Source: an uncultured Paracoccaceae bacterium
GTDB lineage: Bacteria > Pseudomonadota > Alphaproteobacteria > Rhodobacterales > Rhodobacteraceae
NCBI GenBank assembly: GCA_937927885.1
Contig: CALEZJ010000352.1
Location: 1-13,228 of the forward strand
Direction of reading: 5' to 3'
DNA: 13,228 nt
A program made the position numbers and the translations under genes. This document shows positions 5,903 to 13,077 of this stretch, piece after piece (the first letter of the stretch is position 1; the number at the start of each line of letters is the position of its first letter). Under the pieces are notes generated by a model that was given only the letters and a program-made list of their open reading frames with translations, ran no database searches and was not told where the DNA came from.

Positions 5903-7168
5903 TCAGCCGAAAATGTCGGCGACGATGCCGTTGTACCAGCCGATGCTTTCCTCGTAGGTCTGGCGACGCAGCGCCGCGTCCTCGCCCACCTGGCTGATGA
6001 AGGACGAAACCGAATCGATCTGCTCGGGCCCGGGTTCATAGCTGGCGCCGACCTTGACCCCGTCTTCAGGCGCGATCAGCGACCAGCAGGTGTTGGAATA
6101 GCGCGCCGGGAAGACGCGGCTGCCGGTCAGATCGGCGCGGATGACGTTGGCCGCGACCTTGGCCTGCGAGTTGGCTGAAAAGCCCGATTTCGGCATCGCG
6201 CCCTGCGCCGAGGCATCGCCCAGCACAAAGATCGCCTCGTCCACGCGCGAGCGCATGTCGCCGGGCGTCACCGGGGCCCATCCGGCCTCGTTGGTGATGC
6301 CTGCAAGCTGCGCGATGCGACCGGCCTTTTGCGCCGGGATGACGTTACAGACATCGACCGCCTGCACATCGCCGTCGACGACGATCTCCATGCTGTCGGG
6401 ACGCACCTCGACCTGGCCGCCGCCCATCGCCGGGCCGACCCATTCCACCATGCCGGGGTAATGGCGGTTCCAGCCATCCTCGAACAGCCCCTGTTTCGAG
6501 AAATTCTCCTTGGGGTCGAGGATCAGGATCTTGGCGGTCGGGGTGCGCTCTTTCAGGACATGGGCGACCATCGAGATGCGCTCGTACGGGCCGGGCGGGC
6601 AGCGATAGGGGTTGGGCGGCGCGACCATGGCGAAAAGGCCGCCTTCGCGCATGTTTTCCACCTGATGCTTCAGCAGTTGGGTCTGGCTGCCGGCCTTGTA
6701 GGCATGCGGCATGACGTCCTGATGCGTCACGTCCCAGCCGGGCACGGCACCGTCCTTGAAATCGATGCCGGGCGCAATGACCAGCCGGTCATAGGCCAGC
6801 GTGTGGCCGCCTGCCGTGCTGACGGTCTTTGCGTCGCGGTCCACGCCCACAGCCCAGTCGTGCAGCACGTTGACGCCATGGTTGATGGCCAGATTTCCAT
6901 AGCCGTGGCCCAGCGCGTCATAGTCCCAGAACCCGCCCAGATAGAGGTTCGAGAAGAAGCAGGTGTAATACTGCCGCGTCGGTTCGATCAGCGTCACGTC
7001 GATGGCGCCGCCCGAATCCTTGGCGATATAGCGCGCGGCGGTGGCCCCGCCTGCGCCGCCGCCGATCACGACGACGCGCGGGCGCGCCTGCGCCATCACC
7101 ATGGGTGCCGACAAGGCCGCCGAAGCGGCGGCGGTGGATGCCAGAAAACGGCGTCTGTTCAATAGCAT
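5903..7168 (-). CDS. soxF: SoxF, flavoprotein subunit of flavocytochrome c sulfide dehydrogenase
   Basis: This periplasmic flavoprotein of 421 residues oxidises sulfide and passes electrons to a c-type cytochrome, here probably SoxE. A Tat signal (NRRRFLAS, residues 4-11) ends near MAQA at 24-27. The FAD-binding GGGAGG is at 36-41. Three cysteines match the Allochromatium enzyme: C70 in YYTC (covalent FAD site), and C190 in FRC/YRCPPGPYER and C361 in SNTC (redox disulfide pair). The C-terminal FCSD domain ends ESIGWYNGIVADIFG. I chose ATG 7168 over GTG 7174 because GGGGAGGAG lies about 7 nt before it. It is separated from soxE by about 109 bp holding two hairpins, and is the last gene before the terminator. 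Confidence 0.93.
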   Translation of the reverse strand: MLLNRRRFLASTAAASAALSAPMVMAQARPRVVVIGGGAGGATAARYIAKDSGGAIDVTLIEPTRQYYTCFFSNLYLGGFWDYDALGHGYGNLAINHGVNVLHDWAVGVDRDAKTVSTAGGHTLAYDRLVIAPGIDFKDGAVPGWDVTHQDVMPHAYKAGSQTQLLKHQVENMREGGLFAMVAPPNPYRCPPGPYERISMVAHVLKERTPTAKILILDPKENFSKQGLFEDGWNRHYPGMVEWVGPAMGGGQVEVRPDSMEIVVDGDVQAVDVCNVIPAQKAGRIAQLAGITNEAGWAPVTPGDMRSRVDEAIFVLGDASAQGAMPKSGFSANSQAKVAANVIRADLTGSRVFPARYSNTCWSLIAPEDGVKVGASYEPGPEQIDSVSSFISQVGEDAALRRQTYEESIGWYNGIVADIFG

Positions 7169-7191
7169 GGTCACTCCTCCCCTGAGGCGAA

Positions 7192-7225
7192 GCCGCGCCC
7201 CTCGGTCCGTCGGGCAGGGCGCGGC
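7192..7225 (-). other. Hairpin upstream of soxF
   Basis: GCCGCGCCC (7192-7200) pairs with GGGCGCGGC (7217-7225) around a 16-nt loop, in the soxE-soxF spacer and about 10 nt before the soxF ribosome-binding site. It could affect soxF translation or transcript stability. No T run follows. Confidence 0.5.
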
Positions 7226-7252
7226 CTCCTCTGCCGCGCGTCTGCCGGTCTT

Positions 7253-7272
7253 GCGGGGTCAGGTGACCCCGC
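7253..7272 (-). other. Hairpin 5 nt after the soxE stop codon
   Basis: GCGGGGTC-AGGT-GACCCCGC is a perfect 8-bp stem with a 4-nt loop that starts 5 nt beyond the soxE TGA. No T run follows, so it is more likely a 3'-end protecting or attenuating structure than a full terminator. The same placement and the same GCGGGG start are found after soxA. Confidence 0.6.
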
Positions 7273-7277
7273 CCCTG

Positions 7278-8006
7278 TCACTGTCCCAGCGTCGCGAAAT
7301 AGGTGGCCAGGGCCGCGATCTGTTCGTCGTCCAGTCTTTGCGCCATCATCTGCATCACCGGATGCGGGCGCAGGCCCTGCCGATAGGCGTGCATGGCGAT
7401 GACGAAATCTTCCTCGATCCAGCCGGTGATCGACGGGATGCCCAGATCGGCGCCGCTGCGCTGATGGCAGGTGCTGCATTCCGCCGACAGGTATTCGCCG
7501 TATTCGCGGTCGCCTTGCAGCGCCAGCACCTCGGCCGACAGATCGGGCTGAACGCGCCGCGCGGTGGGGGCGGATTCGGGGATGTTCTGCGGCTGATCGG
7601 AGTAGGCGCGCAGAAAGGCGATCAGGTTGTGGCGCTCGGTCTCGTCGCGCAGGCCGCGGTAGGACATGCGGGTGCCCGACACCAACGCGCGGGGATTGGC
7701 GATATAGGCGTCCAGCGTTTCATAGGTCCAGCGCAACCCGTCGCGGCCCATGCGCAACAGGCCGGGGGAATAGCGCGCCCCGTCGACCTGTCCCGCGCCC
7801 CGGTCAAAGACCCGGTTCAGGTGGGGGCCGACGCCGTTGCGTGCGCCCTCGCCGATCTGGTGGCAAAAGGCGCAGTCGCGTTGATAAATCGCCTGACCCG
7901 CGGTCGCATCGCCCAAAGCCTCGACGCGCGGGGCGGTCTGGCTGAAGGCCGGTGCCACAAGGGCGCAGGCGATCAGCGTGGCAAGGGCAAGGCGGCGCAT
8001 CGGCAT
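7278..8006 (-). CDS. soxE: SoxE, periplasmic di-haem cytochrome c
   Basis: This 242-residue exported cytochrome has a Sec signal peptide (about 1-23, LIACALVAPAFSQ) and two c-type haem sites, CAFCH at 45-49 and CSTCH at 177-181. The first domain is clearly related to the C-terminal domain of SoxD next door. The second (about 165-242, with GIPSITGWIEEDFV) resembles the small cytochrome subunit of flavocytochrome c sulfide dehydrogenases. With SoxF downstream, it is probably the electron acceptor for sulfide oxidation. The gene starts 4 nt after soxD. ATG 8006 is listed, but ATG 8000 has better spacing to AAGG and may be the true start. The order soxDEF is the one known from Paracoccus. Confidence 0.88.
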   Translation of the reverse strand: MPMRRLALATLIACALVAPAFSQTAPRVEALGDATAGQAIYQRDCAFCHQIGEGARNGVGPHLNRVFDRGAGQVDGARYSPGLLRMGRDGLRWTYETLDAYIANPRALVSGTRMSYRGLRDETERHNLIAFLRAYSDQPQNIPESAPTARRVQPDLSAEVLALQGDREYGEYLSAECSTCHQRSGADLGIPSITGWIEEDFVIAMHAYRQGLRPHPVMQMMAQRLDDEQIAALATYFATLGQ

Positions 8007-8010
8007 CGCC

Positions 8011-9063
8011 TTACGGGTGGCTTTGCAGCCAGGCGATCACCGCCGCGCGGTCTTGCGCGCTGCTGATCCCCCGGAAGGCCATGCGATTGCCCGGCATGAA
8101 GGCGCGCGGATCGGCCAGATAGGCGTCCAGCGTTTCCGCCGTCCACACCAGGCCCGCCGCCCCTGCATCGCGCATCGGGTTCGAATAGCGGAAGCCCTCG
8201 ACACTGCCCGCGACATGGCCGACGATCCCGTTCAGCGCGGGGCCGGTGCCGTTGCGGGCCCCGTCGCCCACCTGGTGGCAGGCCCGGCACTGGCGCCAGA
8301 CCCCTTCGCCCGCCGCGACCAGCGCGGGGTCGAGGGTGTCGGCCGCAGGTTCGGCGACGGCCTCGGGCGCGGGTTCAGTGGCCACGTCGGCGACGCTGGC
8401 GGTGCGGTCGGGCGGGAATACCGTGACAGCGCCTTCGGGCGTCGATTGCAGATCGGTCGCGCGGCGGGTGATGTGCTGCGGCGGGGCGCAATCGGTCATG
8501 CAGGGTTCCACGCTGAACAGCGGCACCTCGACCGTGTCGCGGTCATCGACATAGAAGCCGTTCGCATTCGGCATCTCGACGTCGAGGAAATTCTCGCGGC
8601 TCAGGACGAAGTCATCCTCGACCAGACCGTTGGAATAGAGGATATAGGCCGTTATCGCATAGACTTCGTCGGCGGACAAAGTCTGCGCATTGCCAAACGG
8701 CATTGACCGATGAACATAGTCCCATACCGTCGAGAGGTAGGGCCAATAGCTGCCCACGGTCTTGACGGGACGCGCTGCGGTCAGGGTGCCGATCCCACCC
8801 GCGATGACCGGAAAGGCCCCGGCCCCCTCGCCAAAATCACCATGACAGGCGGCGCAATTGTCGACCCATAGATCCTCGCCGGTCAGCACGTCGCCCGAAC
8901 CCTCGGGCAGGCCGGTGCCATCGGGTTCAACCGAGACATCCCAGGCAGCGATTTCTTCGGGCAGGGCGGCGCGGCCCAGGTGAAAGGTCTGCGCCAGCAG
9001 CGGGCCCGCGGTGATCCCGGCCAGCGCCGAGCCGAGAAGGAGATTACGAACCGACTTCGACAT
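8011..9063 (-). CDS. soxD: SoxD, di-haem cytochrome c subunit of sulfane dehydrogenase
   Basis: This is a 350-residue periplasmic protein that accepts electrons from the molybdenum subunit SoxC during oxidation of the SoxY-bound sulfane sulfur. A signal peptide covers about 1-25 (ALAGITAGPLLAQ). Haem site CAACH is at 70-74 and CRACH at 259-263. The middle part holds MPFGNAQTLSADEVYAITAY, the typical SoxD segment, and the cysteine pair CMTDC near 198-202. An alanine/proline/glutamate-rich linker (about 224-245) joins the two domains. The ATG at 9063 starts MSKSVRNLLL; a longer upstream frame lacks a signal peptide. The start lies 20 nt inside the end of soxC, so translation is probably coupled. 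Length and order fit the family well. Confidence 0.93.
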   Translation of the reverse strand: MSKSVRNLLLGSALAGITAGPLLAQTFHLGRAALPEEIAAWDVSVEPDGTGLPEGSGDVLTGEDLWVDNCAACHGDFGEGAGAFPVIAGGIGTLTAARPVKTVGSYWPYLSTVWDYVHRSMPFGNAQTLSADEVYAITAYILYSNGLVEDDFVLSRENFLDVEMPNANGFYVDDRDTVEVPLFSVEPCMTDCAPPQHITRRATDLQSTPEGAVTVFPPDRTASVADVATEPAPEAVAEPAADTLDPALVAAGEGVWRQCRACHQVGDGARNGTGPALNGIVGHVAGSVEGFRYSNPMRDAGAAGLVWTAETLDAYLADPRAFMPGNRMAFRGISSAQDRAAVIAWLQSHP

Positions 9064-10324
9064 TTTCCACCGCTCCGTTCTCGTAGACCGCCCAGGTCTG
9101 GATGCCATTGTTGTGATAGACGCTGTTGAGACCGCGGATTTCACGCAGCGCGTCCTTGGTTGGCTGGACATAGCCGGTCTCGTCCACCGCGCGCGATTGC
9201 AGCAGCATCGGCTGGCCGTCCCAGTTCAGTTCCAGATAAAAACGGGTCAGCGCCATCTTTTGCCCGGGATTGGCCAGCCGCGCGGTTTGCCACGACACGC
9301 CGCCATCGGTCGACACATCGACCCGCGTGATCGCCCCGCGCCCCGACCAGGCCAGACCGCTGAGCACCAGCGGCCCCGCACCATGGGTGATCGGTTTTTG
9401 CGGGGAGGGAGAGGTGATGACGGATTTCGCATCCATCACCCAGGTCCATTTGCGCGCCGTACCATCGGGCATCATGTCGGTGTATTTCGAGGTTTCCTCG
9501 CGCGCCTCGACGGCGGAATGCGTGACGCCAATGCGGCGCACCCATTTCACCCACATGTTGCCTTCCCAGCCCGGAACGACCAGGCGGACGGGATAGCCAT
9601 GTTCCTTGCGCAGCGCCTCGCCATTGGCGGCAAAGGCCAGGATCACGTCGTCCATCGCCTTTTCCATGGGCATCGAGCGGCCATTCGACGAGGCATCCGC
9701 CCCCTCGACATAGACCCAGCGTCCCTCGGGCTGCACGCCGGCCTCTTCGAGGAGGGTGCGCAGCGAAACGCCGGAATATTCCATGTTGTGGATCATGCCG
9801 TGGGTGAACTGCGCGCCGTTCAGTTGCGCGCCGCCCCATTCCATGCCGCTGTTGGCCGCGCATTCGCAGAAATAAGTGGCGTTGACGCGCGGAAAGCGTT
9901 GCAGGTCGTCCCAGGTGAAGACCAGCGGGCGGTCGACAAGGCCCGAGATCATCAGCCGGTAATCGGCCTTGCTCAGTTCGATGGCGCCCGAATGGTGACG
10001 CTCGAACGCGCAGCCCTGCGGGGTGATCGTGCCGTCCAGCGCATGGATCGGCGTGAAGTTGATCGAACTGACCGGGTCGGCGGTCAGCCAGGGCACAGTG
10101 CGACGCACCACGTCGCCCTCGAACCGGATCGGCAGTCCATAGGGATGGGCATCCACCCCGTCCCCCAGTCCCGAGGCCCAGTCCTGCACCTCGGTAATCA
10201 GCGGATCGGCGGTTTGTGCAGCGGCGGTCGTGCCGATCACCGCGCCCCCGGCCGCCAGACCCGCGGTGCGCAGAAAGGCGCGGCGGCTGGCGTCAGTCGG
10301 GGCGTGCAGGTCGTCATCGGACAT
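9044..10324 (-). CDS. soxC: SoxC, molybdenum subunit of sulfane dehydrogenase
   Basis: This 426-residue molybdenum-cofactor enzyme belongs to the sulfite oxidase family. With SoxD it oxidises the sulfane sulfur left on SoxY, yielding extra electrons and avoiding sulfur globules. A Tat signal is visible (SRRAFLRTAG, 13-22), with cleavage likely after TAAAQ near 37. The cofactor region reads TYFCECAANSGMEWGG (150-165); C155 is the likely molybdenum ligand. The C-terminal dimerisation domain shows WSGRGAITRVDVSTDGGVSW (about 326-345). ATG 10324 has AAGGAG 7 nt upstream. It lies 45 bp after soxB and overlaps soxD by 20 nt. Presence of soxCD means that complete oxidation of thiosulfate to sulfate is expected. 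Confidence 0.94.
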   Translation of the reverse strand: MSDDDLHAPTDASRRAFLRTAGLAAGGAVIGTTAAAQTADPLITEVQDWASGLGDGVDAHPYGLPIRFEGDVVRRTVPWLTADPVSSINFTPIHALDGTITPQGCAFERHHSGAIELSKADYRLMISGLVDRPLVFTWDDLQRFPRVNATYFCECAANSGMEWGGAQLNGAQFTHGMIHNMEYSGVSLRTLLEEAGVQPEGRWVYVEGADASSNGRSMPMEKAMDDVILAFAANGEALRKEHGYPVRLVVPGWEGNMWVKWVRRIGVTHSAVEAREETSKYTDMMPDGTARKWTWVMDAKSVITSPSPQKPITHGAGPLVLSGLAWSGRGAITRVDVSTDGGVSWQTARLANPGQKMALTRFYLELNWDGQPMLLQSRAVDETGYVQPTKDALREIRGLNSVYHNNGIQTWAVYENGAVENVEVGS

Positions 10325-10369
10325 GGCGAGGCTCCTTCGTTCGGATGGCCGGGTTGCCCCGGGGATATG

Positions 10370-12067
10370 TCACAGGCCGGTCACGGTGACCGAGGCATTG
10401 GGTTCGGCGCTGACGCGGCCAAGACGGCGGATGTGGTTTTCCACCACATCCCAGATCTGCGGTCCCTCGGTGCCCTGATTGACCGAGGCCCAGCCGCCCA
10501 CGGTATAGGCGCTGCCCATGTCCAGGGCCTCGCCGGTGCGCATCAGGGTCAGGCCGCTGATGCGCTGGCCGATGGGTTTCGAGATGTCGATGGAATAGGC
10601 CAGACCGCCCAGCCGCACCATGTCGCCTCCCTGCTGGTAGTAGGGATCGGTGTTGAACAGGTTGTCGGCCACATCCTCGAGAATCTCGTGGATCGTCTGG
10701 CCGGTCATCTCGGTGCGATAGACCTTGCCATAGGTCATCGAGGTGACGTTGTGGATGTCCTCGCGGGTGATCGCATCGCCCGGCATCAGGCTGGCCCCCC
10801 AGCGCACGCCCGGCGACATGGCGATTTCACAATCGCGCTCGGCCATCACGGCGTCGGTGATGAGGTTGTCCCAAGTCCCGGCAAAATTGCCGCGCCGATA
10901 CAGCAGGCTGTCGGTATGGCCGATGACTTCCTCCAGTTCCGCGCGGAAAGGTTCGCGATCGGCGTCGATCAGCGCCGCCATCTCGGGGTCCGGGGTGATG
11001 ACATCGGCAAAGATCGGGATCAGCTTGTGCCGGAAGCCCATCAACCGCCCGTCCCGCACATCCAGATCGAGGCGGGTGACGAACTTGCCGTGGCTGCCCG
11101 AGGCGATCAGCAGCGTCTCGCCCACCAGCACGGGTTCGGGCAGCGCGTCGTGGGTGTGGCCGGTCAGGATCACGTCGATGCCCCGGACGCGGTCGGCCAT
11201 CTTGCGGTCGACGTCAAATCCGTTGTGCGACAGCACGATCACCACATCGGCGCCCTGACCGCGCACCTCGTTGACCATTTCCTGCATGCGCTCGTCGCGG
11301 ATGCCAAAACTGTATTGAGGGAACATCCAGCCGGGATTGGCGATCGGCATATAGGGAAAGGCCTGCCCGATCACCGCCACCTTGACGCCGCCGCGTTCAA
11401 ACCAGGTGTAGTCGGGGAAATCCTCTGACTTTTCATTCCACTCGGCGTCAAAGATGTTCTGGCCGAGGAAGGGGAAGGGTAGATCCTCGACAATCTCCAG
11501 CACCCGGTCGGTGCCAAAGGTCCATTCCCAGTGCGAGGTCATCGCCTCGACCCCCAGCGCGTTCATCACATCGACCACATCCTGACCCTGGGTCAGATGG
11601 CTGGTCATCGACCCGTGCCAGGTGTCGCCGCCATCGAGGATGATCGCCTCGGGCCGCTCGGCGCGGATCGCCTTGACCACGGTTGCCACGCGGTCCATGC
11701 CTCCCATCTTGCCGTAGGTGCGGCCCAGCGCCACGAAATCGTCATAGGTCAGCGCGTAGGCATCGGCCGAACCGGGCGTCAGGTTGAACTGGCGGATGAA
11801 ATCCTGACCCACCACATGCGGCGGCAGGCCGCGCACCGCACCGACGCCGATGTTGAACTCGGGCTCGCGGAACCAGATCGGTTTCAGTTGCGCGTGAATG
11901 TCGGTGATATGGACGATGGACAGATTGCCGAAGGTGTCAAAGCGCAGCAGATCGTCCTGCGTCAGCCTTTGCTGGGCCGCCAGTTTCGACCAGTTGCCGA
12001 AGCCCGAAACGCCATACAGGGCCGAGGCGGCAATCGAGGCTTGCAGGAAAGCGCGGCGCGAGATCAT
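10370..12067 (-). CDS. soxB: SoxB, S-sulfosulfanyl-L-cysteine sulfohydrolase
   Basis: This 565-residue periplasmic dimanganese hydrolase releases sulfate from thiosulfate bound to SoxY. It is related to 5'-nucleotidases. A Tat signal begins at residue 4 (RRAFLQASIAAS). Metal-site motifs follow in order: HITDIHAQ at 53-60, GGDTWHGS at 146-153, MTSHWEW about 166-172, LSHNG at 279-283 and TGHTHDA at 302-308. The C-terminal nucleotidase-type domain includes NVTSMTYGKVYRTEMTG. Length equals that of characterised SoxB. I chose ATG 12067 because the Tat motif starts right after it and GGGAG lies 8 nt before; earlier frames at 12085 and 12094 (TTG) add residues that do not fit. An AT-rich palindromic segment upstream may hold an internal promoter. 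Confidence 0.95.
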   Translation of the reverse strand: MISRRAFLQASIAASALYGVSGFGNWSKLAAQQRLTQDDLLRFDTFGNLSIVHITDIHAQLKPIWFREPEFNIGVGAVRGLPPHVVGQDFIRQFNLTPGSADAYALTYDDFVALGRTYGKMGGMDRVATVVKAIRAERPEAIILDGGDTWHGSMTSHLTQGQDVVDVMNALGVEAMTSHWEWTFGTDRVLEIVEDLPFPFLGQNIFDAEWNEKSEDFPDYTWFERGGVKVAVIGQAFPYMPIANPGWMFPQYSFGIRDERMQEMVNEVRGQGADVVIVLSHNGFDVDRKMADRVRGIDVILTGHTHDALPEPVLVGETLLIASGSHGKFVTRLDLDVRDGRLMGFRHKLIPIFADVITPDPEMAALIDADREPFRAELEEVIGHTDSLLYRRGNFAGTWDNLITDAVMAERDCEIAMSPGVRWGASLMPGDAITREDIHNVTSMTYGKVYRTEMTGQTIHEILEDVADNLFNTDPYYQQGGDMVRLGGLAYSIDISKPIGQRISGLTLMRTGEALDMGSAYTVGGWASVNQGTEGPQIWDVVENHIRRLGRVSAEPNASVTVTGL

Positions 12068-12080
12068 CGGGGGACTCCCA

Positions 12081-12110
12081 GGCATATATGCCAATCTTCA
12101 AGAGTTTGAA
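12081..12110. promoter_or_regulatory. AT-rich double inverted repeat before soxB
   Basis: GGCATATATGCC at 12081-12092 is a perfect 12-bp palindrome. Four bases on, TTCAA-GAGT-TTGAA at 12097-12110 is a 5-4-5 inverted repeat. They form an AT-rich island in an otherwise GC-rich operon, 14-43 nt upstream of the soxB start. This could be an operator or an internal promoter for soxB onward. The sox repressor SoxR (ArsR family) is a candidate binder, but I cannot match a known consensus with confidence. Confidence 0.45.
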
Positions 12111-12117
12111 TATAGAT

Positions 12118-12139
12118 GGCCGGGGATAGGCCCCCGGCC
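12118..12139 (-). other. Second hairpin in the soxA-soxB spacer
   Basis: GGCCGGGG (12118-12125) pairs perfectly with CCCCGGCC (12132-12139) around a 6-nt loop. It follows the post-soxA hairpin on the transcript and precedes the AT-rich island. There is no T run directly after it on the minus strand. Confidence 0.5.
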
Positions 12140-12149
12140 GGGGTGTGAA

Positions 12150-12173
12150 GCGGGGCAGGTCACCCTGCCCCGC
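12150..12173 (-). other. Hairpin 5 nt after the soxA stop codon
   Basis: GCGGGGCAGG-TCAC-CCTGCCCCGC is a perfect 10-bp stem with a 4-nt loop, beginning 5 nt beyond the soxA TGA. It lacks a T run, so partial termination or protection of the soxXYZA transcript end is more likely than full termination. Confidence 0.65.
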
Positions 12174-12178
12174 TCGGG

Positions 12179-13045
12179 TCAGTGACGCACCGAGACGCCC
12201 TCGACCGACAGACCGTTGCCGCGCGAGGCGACATAGAGCTCCAGAGCCCGGAATTCATCCGAACCGGCGCGGAAGGTTTCCGCCCGCGTATCGCGGATGC
12301 AGCCGACAAAGCGACCATGGATGCCGACGATGGCCTGGTCCTTCAGCCGGTACGTCGGAAAGCCGTTGATCTGCCCCTGGCTCAGATGGTCCGAGCGGAT
12401 GTATTGGCCCGCGCTTTCCTCGTGGCAGGTCGCGCACGACATTTCCAACTGGCCAAAGCGGGTATAGTACATCTCGCGCCCTTGCTCCCAGAACGGGGCG
12501 GCGGGGCCGTCGATGGCGACATTGACCGGCATGCCGCGCGACTGGAACGAGATCAGCGCCGTCATCTCGCGCATCTCGCGCGAGTTCCAGCCCAGAGCCT
12601 CGGCACCCATGCGCTCGGTGCGGCAGTTGTTGATGTAGTTCTCCATCGACCAGAGCTGCCCGTGCTCGTTCACCCGGGGCAGGACGGCGCGCAGACCCTC
12701 CATGCTTTCGGGATCACCGTGGCAATCCGCGCAGGACTGGCCACCCGTGCCCTCGGGCGTCGCCCAGGCGGCGGCACCCGCCTCGACGGCCAGCAAGCCG
12801 GGGTTTTCGAAATCGTCCATCTGCATTTCGCGCGTCGTCGGATCGCGGAACAGCCAGCCGGAATACAGCGTGGGCAGGTTCGGCGTGATCGCCGGGTTGC
12901 TCGGCGCGCGGGTGGTCAGGTGCAATTCGCCCTCGATCACCAACTCGGCGGTGGGATCGGGGTCGGCCAGCGCCACTCCTCCCATCAGGGCCAGACCGGC
13001 GGCTGCCATGGTCACAAGTCGTCCAGCGTTCAGGTGCTGCATCAT
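12179..13045 (-). CDS. soxA: SoxA, di-haem c-type L-cysteine S-thiosulfotransferase subunit
   Basis: With SoxX, this periplasmic 288-residue cytochrome joins thiosulfate to the carrier cysteine of SoxY, the first step of the Sox cycle. The Sec signal peptide spans about 1-27 (AAAGLALMGGVALA). Two haem motifs are present: CADCH at 105-109 and CATCH at 204-208. It is thus the di-haem form of SoxA, not the mono-haem form. C141 (INNCRTERMG) is conserved in the family, and C249 in GRFVGCIRDTRAE is the active-site cysteine that carries a persulfide and ligates the second haem. GGGAGGAG precedes two adjacent ATGs (13045, 13042); spacing slightly favours the second. The gene follows soxZ by 32 bp and is followed by a strong hairpin and a 111-bp spacer before soxB. 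Confidence 0.95.
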   Translation of the reverse strand: MMQHLNAGRLVTMAAAGLALMGGVALADPDPTAELVIEGELHLTTRAPSNPAITPNLPTLYSGWLFRDPTTREMQMDDFENPGLLAVEAGAAAWATPEGTGGQSCADCHGDPESMEGLRAVLPRVNEHGQLWSMENYINNCRTERMGAEALGWNSREMREMTALISFQSRGMPVNVAIDGPAAPFWEQGREMYYTRFGQLEMSCATCHEESAGQYIRSDHLSQGQINGFPTYRLKDQAIVGIHGRFVGCIRDTRAETFRAGSDEFRALELYVASRGNGLSVEGVSVRH

Positions 13046-13077
13046 GTCTCCTCCCAGACTTCTGTGGCGCTGTTCGC

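Noticed and set aside
9011..11428. An 805-codon plus-strand open frame opposite soxB, soxC and soxD
   Set aside because: It is rich in H, R, G, A and D with no recognisable domain, as expected from the antisense of high-GC codons. The minus-strand genes are unmistakable.
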